In this document: positions 44,360 through 54,119 of the stretch, in pieces
How positions within the stretch are numbered: the stretch's first letter is position 1
How the letters are laid out: each line of letters begins with the position of its first letter
From: Tsuneonella litorea
GTDB lineage: Bacteria > Pseudomonadota > Alphaproteobacteria > Sphingomonadales > Sphingomonadaceae
Assembly: GCF_025154015.1 (NCBI RefSeq)
Contig: NZ_JAOAMV010000005.1
Coordinates: 62,001-126,000, forward strand
Length of the DNA: 64,000 nt
Direction of reading: 5' to 3'
The notes under the pieces: model-generated
Told to the model about the DNA's origin: nothing
The model's database searches: none
Seen by the model: only the letters and a program-made list of their open reading frames with translations
Program-made: the position numbers and the translations under genes

Positions 44360-46704
44360 GCCGCCCTCCCGGCGCGCAGCGCGGCAAGCCGGGCCAGCAG
44401 CGCCGCACGGTCGTAGCGATAGAGCCGCGCCCCATCGGGGGTTGCATTGTCCGGGTCGGCGCTGAGCGTGATCAGGGTCCCGCCCGCTCCGTCGCCAAGC
44501 GGCGCGTCGTCGGTCGCGATCGCGACGTCTGCCTGGCCCGCGAAGCCGTCCCCGACCACTGCATATCCCGCACTCTCGACGAGCGGGGCAAGGATCGCCT
44601 GGGCCCACGGGTCGCCCGCAGGGATGCGGCAGGTCGGACGGTGCGCTTCGCGTACCGGTGCGGCATGGGTCGCGAACAGCCAGTGCGCGTCGAGCAGTTC
44701 GGCCGCTTCGCCGCCGATCAGGACGGTCCCTTCAACCGGACCCGGCCGGCCGCTCGGCACAATCTCGTCCGGCAGTTCGACAGTGTCGAGGATGCGGTCG
44801 AAGGCGTAGGCGATCTCGCTCTCCCCGTCGCCGAGGCGCAGGACGGAGACCTGTCCGTCCGGGTGGTTGCCACTATCGATGCCGGTGAGCGAGAGGATGC
44901 GGTCGCCGATGACGATCTGCGGGCGCTCGCCGCCGAGGTCGATCGAACCGGAAGGCACGCGTTCGAACCGGCGGATAAGCGACAGGCGCACCGCGCGCCG
45001 GCGACCGTCGAGGCCGATGAACAGCATGGCGGGAACCCCCGCACGGTCGGATTCGACTGCGTCCCTGGCCGCCGCCGTGCGAACCCGGCCGCGGACGTCG
45101 CCGACGAGGCCGGCTTGGCGCGCAATGCCGGCGACGTCGAGCATCAGCACAGGCTTGCCGTCGTCGAGCAGGGTGCTGCCCGCGTAGAGCCCCGACGCCA
45201 TGACGGCCGGAGCGAGCGGCTTGATCACCAGTTCGTGGTGGTCAAGCACACGGTCGCACGCGATCGCGAACAGGTCGCCCCCGGCAAGCCGGATGAGGAC
45301 GAGCGTGGCGGCCTGCGGATCGCACGCGTCCTCGAGGCCCAGCGCGCCAGCGAGCGGGACGCAGGCGATGCGCCTGTCGCGCACGGTGACGAGCATCGCA
45401 TCGCCTGCGCGGGCGACCTCGATGTGGCCTGCGCGGCCGTGCACGATTTCTTCGACATAGGATTGCGGCAACGCGAACAGGTGCCCCCCGGCGCTCACCG
45501 TGAGCGAGGGGACGATGCTGAGGGTGAGCGGCAGGCTGAGCAGGATGCGGGTGCCGGCGCCGGGCGTGCTCGTCACCTCGATCGTGCCGCCGACGCGCTC
45601 GATGTTGGCGCGCACCGCGTCCATCCCGACCCCCCGGCCGGACACCGAGGTCACCTGGTCCGCCGTGGACAGGCCGGGCTCGAAGATCAGCGCCTGCCGG
45701 TCCGCGGCGGCCATCGCCTCGGCTTCAGAAGCGGTGAGCACGCCGGCCGCCACCGCCTTTGCGACCAGCCGATCGCCGTCGATCCCGCGCCCGTCGTCGG
45801 ACACCGCGAGCAGGATGCGGTTGCCGCTCTGGCGCGCCGAAATGACGAGCGTGCCGATCTCGCGCTTGCCGCTGGCGAGGCGGGCCGAGGGCGTCTCGAT
45901 CCCGTGGTCGATGGCGTTGCGGATAATGTGGGCAAGCGAATCGCGGATCATCTCGATCATCTCGCGGTCGAGTTCGACCTCGCCGCCTTCGAGGTCGATC
46001 ATGACCTGCTTGCCGAGTTCTGCCGCGAGATCGCGCACGAGCCGCGGCAGCGCGGCATAGAGATGGTCGATCCGCTGCATCCGCAGCCGGGTGACCGCCT
46101 GGCGCACCTCGTTGAGGATACCGTTGAGGCGCTCGAACGGCGCGTAGACGGGCGAGTCGCTGCCCGCCTCGCGCACGCGCAGCGCCAGGTGGTTGCGTGC
46201 CAGCACAAGGTCGGAAACGCTTGCCATGACGTCGTCGAGCAGGCTCACGGGCAGGCGGATCGTGCGCTGGCCGGCGCCTGCGCGCGCCGACCGGGTGTCG
46301 CCCGGATCATGCGAAAGAACGCCGTCATCGTCATCGTCGCCTGCCGAAAGCGCGCCGATCAGCGGATCGTCGGAACCGGCGGGCATCTCGCCGCCGTCCT
46401 CGATCGCGGCGACCATCGCGCCGATCCGGTCGACGATCGCCAGCACCGCGGTCACCAGCCGGGGGCTGGCGCGGCGCTGGCCGGCGCGCACTTCGGCGAG
46501 GGCATCCTCGGCGGCGTGGCTCAGCGCCTCGAGCCGGGGAAAGTCGAAGAACCCGCAATTGCCCTTGACCGTGTGGAAGAAGCGGAAGATCGCATCGAGC
46601 CGCGCGCGGTCGGACGGATCTGCTTCCCACGCGACGAGTTCGCCCCCCACGGCTTCCATCATCTCGCGTGTCTCGGCCAGGAATTCGGCCAGCAGGTCGT
46701 CCAT
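44356..46704 (-). CDS. cheA: Chemotaxis sensor histidine kinase CheA
   Basis: A 782-residue CheA. The Hpt domain carries phospho-acceptor H44 (RFFHTVKGNCGFF). Dimerisation and HATPase domains follow, with HIIRNAIDHGIE (N box) near 335 and VSDDGRGIDGD (G box) near 375. A CheW-like regulatory domain near 475 starts TLSIVPSLTVSAGG, followed by a second CheW-like region (from about 610) that replaces a receiver or extends coupling. The start at 46704 matches the Hpt start MDDLLAEFLAETRE. It is the first gene of the che operon, with a 111-base divergent gap from the oxoprolinase gene. Confidence 0.94.
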   Translation of the reverse strand: MDDLLAEFLAETREMMEAVGGELVAWEADPSDRARLDAIFRFFHTVKGNCGFFDFPRLEALSHAAEDALAEVRAGQRRASPRLVTAVLAIVDRIGAMVAAIEDGGEMPAGSDDPLIGALSAGDDDDDGVLSHDPGDTRSARAGAGQRTIRLPVSLLDDVMASVSDLVLARNHLALRVREAGSDSPVYAPFERLNGILNEVRQAVTRLRMQRIDHLYAALPRLVRDLAAELGKQVMIDLEGGEVELDREMIEMIRDSLAHIIRNAIDHGIETPSARLASGKREIGTLVISARQSGNRILLAVSDDGRGIDGDRLVAKAVAAGVLTASEAEAMAAADRQALIFEPGLSTADQVTSVSGRGVGMDAVRANIERVGGTIEVTSTPGAGTRILLSLPLTLSIVPSLTVSAGGHLFALPQSYVEEIVHGRAGHIEVARAGDAMLVTVRDRRIACVPLAGALGLEDACDPQAATLVLIRLAGGDLFAIACDRVLDHHELVIKPLAPAVMASGLYAGSTLLDDGKPVLMLDVAGIARQAGLVGDVRGRVRTAAARDAVESDRAGVPAMLFIGLDGRRRAVRLSLIRRFERVPSGSIDLGGERPQIVIGDRILSLTGIDSGNHPDGQVSVLRLGDGESEIAYAFDRILDTVELPDEIVPSGRPGPVEGTVLIGGEAAELLDAHWLFATHAAPVREAHRPTCRIPAGDPWAQAILAPLVESAGYAVVGDGFAGQADVAIATDDAPLGDGAGGTLITLSADPDNATPDGARLYRYDRAALLARLAALRAGRAA

Positions 46705-46815
46705 CGATTGCCCCCAGGTGCCCCTCGGAAAAAGGCTATGGCGGACGATGGTTAACGATGGGTTTGCGCGGGCGGCCGTTTGTCGCGCACCCCGGTCATG
46801 CGGCATAGCGGGGCG

Positions 46816-49800
46816 ATGGCCGATTCCCCCTGCTGGCAATTCTGGATCGACCGCGGCGGCACGTTCACCGACGTCGTCGCGCTCAGCCCCGAAGGCACGC
46901 TCACGTCTGCCAAGCTCCTGTCCGAAGACCCGGCGCATTACGACGATGCGGCGATCGAGGCGATGCGGCGGCTGACCGGTTGTCGGGATGGCCCCCTGCC
47001 GCCAGCCGACGTGCGCATCGGCACCACGATCGCGACCAACGCCCTACTCGAGCGCAAGGGCGAGCCGGTGCTGCTGGCGGTCACGAAGGGTTTCGGAGAC
47101 CTGCTGGCGATCGGCACGCAGGAGCGGCCTGACATCTTCGCGCTCGACATCCGGAAGTCCCCCCCGCTTCCCGGCGACGTGATCGAGATCGACGAGCGGG
47201 TGACGCACGAAGGCGAGGTCCTGCGCGAACTCGACCGGGCCGAAGCGCTGGCCGGCCTCAGGGCTGCGCGCGCGCGCGGCTTCCGGGCTGTCGCCATCGC
47301 GCTGATGCACGGCTACCGGCACCCTGCGCACGAGGAGGCGCTGGCCGACCTCGCCGCCGACGCGGGGTTCGACGAGATTGCCGTGAGCCACCGCGTCTCG
47401 CCGCTCCAGAAGCTCGTCGGCCGGGCCGACACGACCTGCGCCGACGCGTACCTGTCGCCCGTCCTGCGGCGCTACGTCGAGGGGTTCACCGCCGCCCTCG
47501 GGGCAGAGCACGACCCGCTGTTCATGCAATCGGGCGGCGGGCTCGCCGCGGGGCGGGCGCTGCGGGGCAAGGACGCGATCCTTTCCGGCCCGGCAGGGGG
47601 CATCGTCGGCATGGCGGAAACCGCGAAGGCCGCGGGGCACGGGCGCGTCATCGGGTTCGACATGGGCGGCACCTCAACCGACGTCTCGCTCTTTGCGGGG
47701 GCCTACGAACGCGACAGCGAGAACCGGGTAGCGGGCGTGCGGATCCGCGCGCCGATGCTCCGCATCCACACGGTCGCGGCAGGCGGCGGCTCGGTGTGCC
47801 GGTTCGACGGCGCGCGATTCCTTGCCGGACCCGAGAGCGCGGGCGCGCAACCGGGCCCTGCCTGCTACCGCCAGGGCGGGCCGCTGACGGTGACCGACTG
47901 CAACCTGGTCCTCGGCAAGCTCCAGCCCGATTTCTTCCCGCCGGTGTTCGGGCCGGGAGCGGACCAGCCGCTCGATCCCGCCGCCGCGGCGGCGCGGATC
48001 GACGCGGTGCTGGCCGAGGTCGAGGCGGCGACCGGCCGGGTCATGACCCGCGAGGAAGCGGCCGAGGGGTTCGTGGCTGTCGCGGTGGCCCAGATGGCGC
48101 AGGCGATCCGCGCGATCTCGGTCGCCAAGGGGCACGACGTCGCCGGCTTCGCGCTCAGCTGCTTCGGCGGAGCGGGCGGCCAGCACGCCTGCCTCGTCGC
48201 CGATGCTCTGGGGATCGACACGGTGCTGGTCCATCCGCTCGCGGGCGTCCTTTCCGCCTATGGCACGGGCCTCGCCGATCGGCGCGCGGTGCGGGAGGAA
48301 ACGCTTGGCGTGCCGCTCGACGGGTGCGGCGCGGTGCTGGCTCAAACGGCGGCGCGCATCGCGGGGGAAGCCCGCGCCGACCTCGTGGAACAGGGTGTCG
48401 ATTCCGCCTGCGTCGAGATCGAAGGGGAAGCGCATATCCGGCTCGCGGCGGGCGACAGCGCGGTGGCCGTGCCGCTCGGCGAGGAAGCGGCGATGCGCGC
48501 GGCCTTCGCCGCGGTCCACCGCGCGCGCTTCGGATACGACACCGACGCCCCGCTCACGCTCGACATGGTGCGGATCGAGGCGGTCGCGCCGAGCGGTCAC
48601 CATCCCCAGGCAGACTTCGCCGCCCCGTCCGGGGCCGGCGATCCACTGGCCGAGGTCCGCTGCACGATGGCGGGCAAGGCGCAGGCGACCCCGGTGTACG
48701 AGCGCAACGGACTGGGGGCGGGGCGGACGATCGACGGCCCGGCGCTGGTTATCGACCCGGTCTCGACGCTGGTGGTCGAGCCGGGCTGGTCGGCCACGCT
48801 CGGGAGCGACGGCGCGCTGACCCTTTCGCGCACCCGCGCCCCGCGCAGCAGGGCTGCCGGGGCCGACGTCGATCCCGTGCGGCTGGAGATCTTCGGCGGC
48901 CTGTTCATGGGGATCGCCGAGGAGATGGGCGCCGCGCTCCAGCATTCGGCAAGCTCGGTCAACATCCGCGAACGGCTCGATTTCTCGTGCGCGGTGTTCG
49001 ACCGAAACGGCAATCTCGTTGCCAACGCGCCGCACATCCCGGTGCATCTCGGCTCGATGGGCGACAGCGTGCGCACTGTCATCGCCAACCGCGCGGGTGC
49101 GATGAAGCCGGGCGATGCCTATGCGCTCAACGCGCCCTACGCGGGCGGCACCCACCTGCCCGACATCACCGTCATCGCACCGGTCTTCGTCGATGGCGGG
49201 ACGGAACCCGCGTTCTTCGTCGCCGCGCGGGGCCACCACGCCGACATCGGCGGGATTTCGCCCGGCTCGATGCCCTCGAACTCGACGCGGATCGAGGAGG
49301 AGGGCGTGGTGCTGAACGATGTCCTGATCGCCCGGGACGGGCGTTTCCTGGCGGCGGACCTGCACGCCCTGCTGTCGGGCGGGCCGCATCCGGCGCGCAA
49401 CATCGACCAGAACCTCGCCGATCTCGCCGCGCAGGTAGCGGCGTGCCGCCGCGGCAGCGAGCGATTGCTCGAACTGGTGGCGGCCCACGGCGAGATGACC
49501 GTCGCCGCCTACATGGGCCACCTGCTCGATTTCGCGGACCGCGCGGTGCGCGACCTGCTCGGCCGGCTGACGGGCGGGGCGCACGCGGTCGAGATGGACA
49601 ACGGCGCCACGATCCGCGTCGCGGTGCGCGTCGATCGCACGGCCGGCCGCGCCACGATCGACTTCGCCGGGACAAGCGGGCAGTTGGCCGACAACTTCAA
49701 CGCGCCGCGCCCGGTGGTTCGCGCGGCCTGCCTCTATGCCGTGCGGACGCTGCTCGACACCGCGATACCGCTGAACGACGGGTTCCTGCGCCCCATCGAG

Positions 49801-50397
49801 CTGCGCGTACCCGATCGATCGATGCTCGCGCCCGAATGGCCGGCGGCGGTCGTCGCCGGGAATGTCGAGACGAGCCAGGCGATTACCGACGCGCTGCTCG
49901 GCGCGTTCGGGGCCGAGGCAGGCAGCCAGGGGACCATGAACAACTTCACTTTCGGCGATGCCTCCCGGCAGTACTACGAGACGATCGCCGGAGGTTCGGG
50001 CGCGGGGCCTTGCTTCGACGGGGCCGACGTGGTGCAAACCCACATGACCAACAGCAGGCTGACCGACCCTGAGGTGCTCGAGGCGCGCTTCCCGGTGCTG
50101 GTCGACTCGTTTTCCATCCGCAAGGGATCGGGCGGCGCGGGCGCGCATCGCGGCGGCGACGGCGCCACGCGGCGGATCCGGTTCCGCAGCGCGATGCGCG
50201 CGAACATCCTGTCGAACCGCCGCCGCGTGCCGCCCGCCGGGCTCGCGGGCGGGGAAGACGGCGCCCCCGGCGTCAACCGGATCGAGCGCGCCGACGGCAG
50301 CGTCGAGCGGCTCGACGCGACCGCCTCGGCCGATCTTGCTGCGGGCGACGTGTTCGTGATCGAGACGCCGGGCGGCGGCGGCTGGGGCGCGCCATGA
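46816..50397 (+). CDS. Fused hydantoinase A/B, 5-oxoprolinase type
   Basis: A 1193-residue fusion of the HyuA-like ATP-binding half and the HyuB-like half. It matches eukaryotic-type 5-oxoprolinase in order and size, so it should open 5-oxoproline to glutamate at the cost of ATP. The N-terminal half has DRGGTFTDVV (about 11-20) and GFDMGGTSTDVSLF near 280; the C-terminal half (from about 690) has the HyuB motifs NAPYAGGTHLPDIT and GSQGTMNNFTFGD. A hydantoinase for another substrate is possible. Start is set at 46816, where the conserved N-terminus begins. Its TGA overlaps the DUF2891 ATG. Confidence 0.9.
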   Translation: MADSPCWQFWIDRGGTFTDVVALSPEGTLTSAKLLSEDPAHYDDAAIEAMRRLTGCRDGPLPPADVRIGTTIATNALLERKGEPVLLAVTKGFGDLLAIGTQERPDIFALDIRKSPPLPGDVIEIDERVTHEGEVLRELDRAEALAGLRAARARGFRAVAIALMHGYRHPAHEEALADLAADAGFDEIAVSHRVSPLQKLVGRADTTCADAYLSPVLRRYVEGFTAALGAEHDPLFMQSGGGLAAGRALRGKDAILSGPAGGIVGMAETAKAAGHGRVIGFDMGGTSTDVSLFAGAYERDSENRVAGVRIRAPMLRIHTVAAGGGSVCRFDGARFLAGPESAGAQPGPACYRQGGPLTVTDCNLVLGKLQPDFFPPVFGPGADQPLDPAAAAARIDAVLAEVEAATGRVMTREEAAEGFVAVAVAQMAQAIRAISVAKGHDVAGFALSCFGGAGGQHACLVADALGIDTVLVHPLAGVLSAYGTGLADRRAVREETLGVPLDGCGAVLAQTAARIAGEARADLVEQGVDSACVEIEGEAHIRLAAGDSAVAVPLGEEAAMRAAFAAVHRARFGYDTDAPLTLDMVRIEAVAPSGHHPQADFAAPSGAGDPLAEVRCTMAGKAQATPVYERNGLGAGRTIDGPALVIDPVSTLVVEPGWSATLGSDGALTLSRTRAPRSRAAGADVDPVRLEIFGGLFMGIAEEMGAALQHSASSVNIRERLDFSCAVFDRNGNLVANAPHIPVHLGSMGDSVRTVIANRAGAMKPGDAYALNAPYAGGTHLPDITVIAPVFVDGGTEPAFFVAARGHHADIGGISPGSMPSNSTRIEEEGVVLNDVLIARDGRFLAADLHALLSGGPHPARNIDQNLADLAAQVAACRRGSERLLELVAAHGEMTVAAYMGHLLDFADRAVRDLLGRLTGGAHAVEMDNGATIRVAVRVDRTAGRATIDFAGTSGQLADNFNAPRPVVRAACLYAVRTLLDTAIPLNDGFLRPIELRVPDRSMLAPEWPAAVVAGNVETSQAITDALLGAFGAEAGSQGTMNNFTFGDASRQYYETIAGGSGAGPCFDGADVVQTHMTNSRLTDPEVLEARFPVLVDSFSIRKGSGGAGAHRGGDGATRRIRFRSAMRANILSNRRRVPPAGLAGGEDGAPGVNRIERADGSVERLDATASADLAAGDVFVIETPGGGGWGAP

Positions 50398-51392
50398 CGC
50401 TCTCGCAGGACCAGGCCCGCGCGTTCGCGCAGCTCACGTTGCCCAACCTCACCCGGCGCTGGCCGTTCAAGCTCGACCAGGTCCTCGGCGGGCAGGAAGA
50501 CCTCGTCGCCCCTGCCGAACTGCACCCGGTGTTCCACGGCAGCTTCGACTGGCATTCGTGCGTCCACGGCTACTGGCAGGTCCTGCGCCTCGCGCGGATG
50601 TTCCCCGAGATGCCCGAGGCGAGGGATATCCGCGTGCTCGCCGACGCGATGCTGGTCCCCGGGAAAATTGCCGGCGAGATCGCGCGGTTCGATCGCCCGG
50701 ACGGGCGCGGGGCGCACCGGCCCTACGGCTGGGCGTGGCTCCTTGCGCTCCACGACGAGGCGGCGCGCCACGATGCGCCGTGGGCAGCCGCGCTCGAACC
50801 GCTGGCGGCCAGGCTCGCGGAGATGATGGCCGATTATCTCGACCGGCTGACGTACCCGATCGTGACCGGCACCCACGGGAACAGCGCGTTTGCCATGCTG
50901 CTCGCTTTCGACTGGGCGCAATCGCGCGATCCCGACCTTGTGGCCCGCATACGCGAGCGCGCGCTCGAGTGGTTCGGCGGGAGGACGGCTCACTGCGGGT
51001 GGGAACCGGGGGGCGACGAGTTCCTCTCGCCCGCGCTGACCGTGGCCCTCTTGATGGGCCGCGTGCTCGATCCTGCGGCCTACGCCGCCTGGTTCGCCAA
51101 CTTCCTGCCCCGCGCCGCGCACGAGGAACCGGCACCGCTGTTCGTGCCCGTCCGGGTGTCGGACAGGACCGACGGCAAGATCGCCCATCTCGATGGGCTC
51201 AACCTGTCGCGGGCGTGGTGCTGGCAGGGGGTGGGTGCGGCGCTCGGCGAGCCGGGCCGTTTCGCCGAGGTCGCCGAGCGGCACGTCGCCGCCAGCCTGC
51301 CGCACATCGGCGACGACTACATGGGCTCGCACTGGCTCGCGAGTTTCGCGCTGCTCGCGCTCACCGGCGGGACAGCATTCGCCAGGCGATGA
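50394..51392 (+). CDS. DUF2891 family protein
   Basis: A 332-residue cytosolic protein of the DUF2891 family. Conserved stretches include ELHPVFHGSFDWHSCVHGYW (about 43-62), RPYGWAWLLAL near 105 and THGNSAFAMLLAFDW near 160. The helix-rich (alpha/alpha toroid-like) composition and the conserved His/Trp/Asp residues suggest an enzyme on glycans or peptides, but activity is unknown. It starts inside the oxoprolinase stop codon (ATGA), so the two are co-translated. Its last 32 bases overlap the MATE gene's end on the other strand. Confidence 0.87.
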   Translation: MTLSQDQARAFAQLTLPNLTRRWPFKLDQVLGGQEDLVAPAELHPVFHGSFDWHSCVHGYWQVLRLARMFPEMPEARDIRVLADAMLVPGKIAGEIARFDRPDGRGAHRPYGWAWLLALHDEAARHDAPWAAALEPLAARLAEMMADYLDRLTYPIVTGTHGNSAFAMLLAFDWAQSRDPDLVARIRERALEWFGGRTAHCGWEPGGDEFLSPALTVALLMGRVLDPAAYAAWFANFLPRAAHEEPAPLFVPVRVSDRTDGKIAHLDGLNLSRAWCWQGVGAALGEPGRFAEVAERHVAASLPHIGDDYMGSHWLASFALLALTGGTAFARR

Positions 51393-52695
51393 ACGCGGCG
51401 AGCGCGCCGCCGACCACGTTGGCCGCCAGTTCGCCCGTGTAGATCGCGGACGATCCCCACGCGGGGCGCAGCACCCATGCGACCGGCAGCATCACGAGGA
51501 AGACCCGCGCAAAGCTCTGCCCGAGCGACCAGTTGGCCTTGCCGATCGCGTTCAGCGCGCCGTTGGCGACGATCAGCAGGCCGAACCCGGCATAGCCCCA
51601 CGCGGCGATGCGCATGTAGCGGGCGAATTCGCCGATCACCCCGGGGTCATCGGTGAAAAAGCCGGCGAACCATTCGCCGGCGGCGAACATCACGGCCGCC
51701 AGCGCCAGCCCGTAGGCGGCACAGAACGCTCCCGCTTCGAAAAATGCTCTGCGTGCCCGGTCGTGCTGCCCGGCACCCCAGTTCTGCCCGACGATGGCAC
51801 CGATCGAGGCCGACAGCGCCAGCAGCGGCACGGTCGCGAAGCTCTGCAGCCTCCCGGCCGCGCCATACCCGGCGACGGCCTCCTGGCCCTGGCTCGCCAG
51901 GAGCGCGGTCAGCACGGACAGGCCGATCGGGTTGATCGCGTTCGAGAACGCGGCCGGTCCGGCCACGCTCACGATGTTGCGCACCGCCTTGCCGAGCCGC
52001 GCCTTTCGCACGAGGGCCGGGTTCAGCGGCAGGTGGGTGCCGCGCACCAGCCAGGCCGCCAGCATGACCGCGAGGAGATAGCCGATCGTGGTCGCCCAGG
52101 CGGCGCCCGCGACCCCGAGCGCCGGGACGCCGAGGCCCCCGGTGATGAGCAGCGGATCGAGCACCCAGTTCGCCGCCGCATAGGTCACCGCGACGGCGGA
52201 GGTACGCTTCGCCTCTCCCTGCGCCCGCAGCACGCCGTTGAGGCCCATCTGCAGCAGCAGCACGGGCAGTCCGAGCGCGAAGGGACCCATGTAGCGCGCA
52301 ATCAGCGGCATCAGGCTGGCGGGCGCCTGGAGCAGGCGGAAGAGGGGATCGGTGAGCAGCCAGAGCGCGAGGCCCATGAACGCTCCCAATGCGAGCGCGA
52401 ACGCCACCCCGACGTTCGCCTGCCGTGCCGCCCGGGCCGTGTCCCCTGCACCGATCGCCCGCGCAACGACCGAGTTGACCCCGACCATCACGCCCACCCC
52501 AAGGCTCGCGAGCGAGATGGTCACGGGAAAGATGAACGACATCGCCGCCAGTTCCGCGCTGCCGAGCTGCCCGACGAAGTATGCATCGACGAGCCCGACC
52601 GACATCAGCGCGGCCGAGGCGACGACCATCGGCAGCGTCTGGGTTACGAGATGGCCGCGGATGCTTCCGCACGTCAGTCTGGCCGCCTCGCTCAT
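51361..52695 (-). CDS. MATE family efflux transporter
   Basis: A 444-residue protein with twelve hydrophobic helices in two similar six-helix halves. Conserved MATE blocks include the N-terminal SVGLVDAYFVGQLGSAELAA near 37, GVMVGVNSVVARAIGAG near 73 and in the second half SIGAIVGQNWGAGQ near 285. It expels cationic drugs or metabolites using H+ or Na+. The start at 52695 begins the conserved N-terminus; there is no strong ribosome site. It is convergent with DUF2891 (32-base overlap). Confidence 0.9.
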   Translation of the reverse strand: MSEAARLTCGSIRGHLVTQTLPMVVASAALMSVGLVDAYFVGQLGSAELAAMSFIFPVTISLASLGVGVMVGVNSVVARAIGAGDTARAARQANVGVAFALALGAFMGLALWLLTDPLFRLLQAPASLMPLIARYMGPFALGLPVLLLQMGLNGVLRAQGEAKRTSAVAVTYAAANWVLDPLLITGGLGVPALGVAGAAWATTIGYLLAVMLAAWLVRGTHLPLNPALVRKARLGKAVRNIVSVAGPAAFSNAINPIGLSVLTALLASQGQEAVAGYGAAGRLQSFATVPLLALSASIGAIVGQNWGAGQHDRARRAFFEAGAFCAAYGLALAAVMFAAGEWFAGFFTDDPGVIGEFARYMRIAAWGYAGFGLLIVANGALNAIGKANWSLGQSFARVFLVMLPVAWVLRPAWGSSAIYTGELAANVVGGALAAFIAWRMLSRR

Positions 52696-52797
52696 CGCGG
52701 CAGCGCGGTAGCGCGGTAGCGCGGTGCGGCCAAGCCGCTTGTGCGCGCGCGGGGAGCCATGCGATAGATGGCAAAACGCAATCGGAGGAGAGGCGCG

Positions 52798-53556
52798 ATG
52801 GCCACCCAGCTCAAACCCCGCATCGAATGCAGCGACGCCGAGTGGGAGGCCCGGCAGGACCTTGCCGCCTGTTATCGGATATTCGACCTGATGGGCTGGT
52901 CGGAATCGATCTACAACCACATCAGCCTGAAGGTGCCGGGAGAGGACAACGCGTTCCTGATCAATCCGTTCGGGCTGCTCTACGAGGAAGTGACCGCGTC
53001 GAACCTCGTCAAGATCGACATCGACGGCAACGTGCTGGCCGGCAACTACCCGGTGAACAAGGCCGGGTTCACCCAGCACGCCTATTTCCATCGCCACCTC
53101 GATTGGGCGCACGCGATCTGCCACACCCACACGACCGAAGCGATGGCCGTGTCCAGCCACAAGGGCGGGCTGCTGCCGATCAGCTTCTACGCCTGCAACT
53201 TCCAGGGCCAGATCGGCTATCACGATTTCGAGGGCGTGACCGTCCGCGAGGAGGAGGGCGAGCGGCTGCTCGCCAATCTCGGCAGGAACCGCATCCTCAT
53301 GCTGCGCAACCACGGGCCGGTCGTCCTGGGCCGCACGATCCGCGAGATGTTCGTCCAGGCCTGGGCGCTGCAACGTGCCTGCGAGATCCAGGTCGCGACG
53401 CTGAGCCAGGGCGATCCGATCATGGTCCCGCAGGATGTGATCGATGTGCACCAGCGCGACATCGGCCAGGCGCAGGCTCCGGGCGGCCCGGGCTACGCCG
53501 ATTTCGAGGCGTGGAAGCGCAAGGTCGACCGGATCGACCGTTCGTGGCGCGACTGA
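52798..53556 (+). CDS. Class II aldolase/adducin family protein
   Basis: A 252-residue member of the class II aldolase/adducin fold. The metal-binding histidines are in AICHTHTTEAM near 105 and the C-terminal LRNHGPVVLG near 175, with SIYNHISLKVPG near 38 as phosphate/substrate loop. No phosphate-specific residues allow a substrate call; relatives act on fuculose-, ribulose- or methylthioribulose phosphate, or are non-enzymatic. Start at 52798 after GGAGGAGAG. Followed by an iron-sulphur protein gene 15 bases later. Confidence 0.85.
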   Translation: MATQLKPRIECSDAEWEARQDLAACYRIFDLMGWSESIYNHISLKVPGEDNAFLINPFGLLYEEVTASNLVKIDIDGNVLAGNYPVNKAGFTQHAYFHRHLDWAHAICHTHTTEAMAVSSHKGGLLPISFYACNFQGQIGYHDFEGVTVREEEGERLLANLGRNRILMLRNHGPVVLGRTIREMFVQAWALQRACEIQVATLSQGDPIMVPQDVIDVHQRDIGQAQAPGGPGYADFEAWKRKVDRIDRSWRD

Positions 53557-53570
53557 TCCGCTAGCGTTCC

Positions 53571-54110
53571 GTGACCGCGCTCACCGTCAACGGGCGGCCC
53601 GTCCGCTTCGACATCGATCCCGATACCCCGCTGCTCCACGCTTTGCGCGAGGCGGCGAACCTGACCGGGACGAAATACGGCTGCGGGACGGGCGATTGCC
53701 ATGCCTGCACCGTGATCGTCGACGGCGAGGCGCTGCGCAGTTGCCTCGTCACGATCGCCGAGGCCGAGGGACGCTACGTCACCACGATCGAGGGCCTCAG
53801 CCGCGATCGCAGCCACCCCGTGCAGCAGGCGCTGGTCGCGGAAGCGGCGATCCAGTGCGGGTTCTGCACGCCGGGCATCGCCATGGCGGCCGCCGCGTTG
53901 CTCGCCAAGAACGCCGACCCGTCCGAGGCCGAGATCAAGGCGGCGTTGCCGCACTTGTGCCGCTGCGGGGTCTATCCGCGGCTCGTCCGCGCGGTCCAGC
54001 GGGCGGGGCGGGTGGCCCGGCGCGCGGAGACGATCAGTGCCGCCCCCGCGCCCGGGATCAGTGCCGACGACGCCGCGCGCGCCGTCCCGGCCATGGACCC
54101 GGACGGCTGA
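53571..54110 (+). CDS. Orphan [2Fe-2S] small subunit (xanthine-oxidase family)
   Basis: A 179-residue protein with the two-cluster architecture of molybdenum hydroxylase small subunits. The N-terminal plant-type cluster uses C38, C43, C46 and C58. The C-terminal helical cluster uses C96, C99, C130 and C132 (QCGFCTPG and LCRCGVYPR). It resembles isoquinoline 1-oxidoreductase-type alpha subunits. No large molybdopterin subunit is adjacent; the neighbours are an aldolase and, convergently, a TonB receptor. Start is GTG. About 35 C-terminal residues are Ala/Pro-rich and unrelated to the domain. Confidence 0.88.
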   Translation: MTALTVNGRPVRFDIDPDTPLLHALREAANLTGTKYGCGTGDCHACTVIVDGEALRSCLVTIAEAEGRYVTTIEGLSRDRSHPVQQALVAEAAIQCGFCTPGIAMAAAALLAKNADPSEAEIKAALPHLCRCGVYPRLVRAVQRAGRVARRAETISAAPAPGISADDAARAVPAMDPDG

Positions 54111-54119
54111 CGCGGATTC

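Noticed and set aside
52696-53451. N-terminal extension of the MATE frame
   Set aside because: It is antisense to the class II aldolase gene and encodes no transporter-like sequence; the conserved protein starts at 52695.
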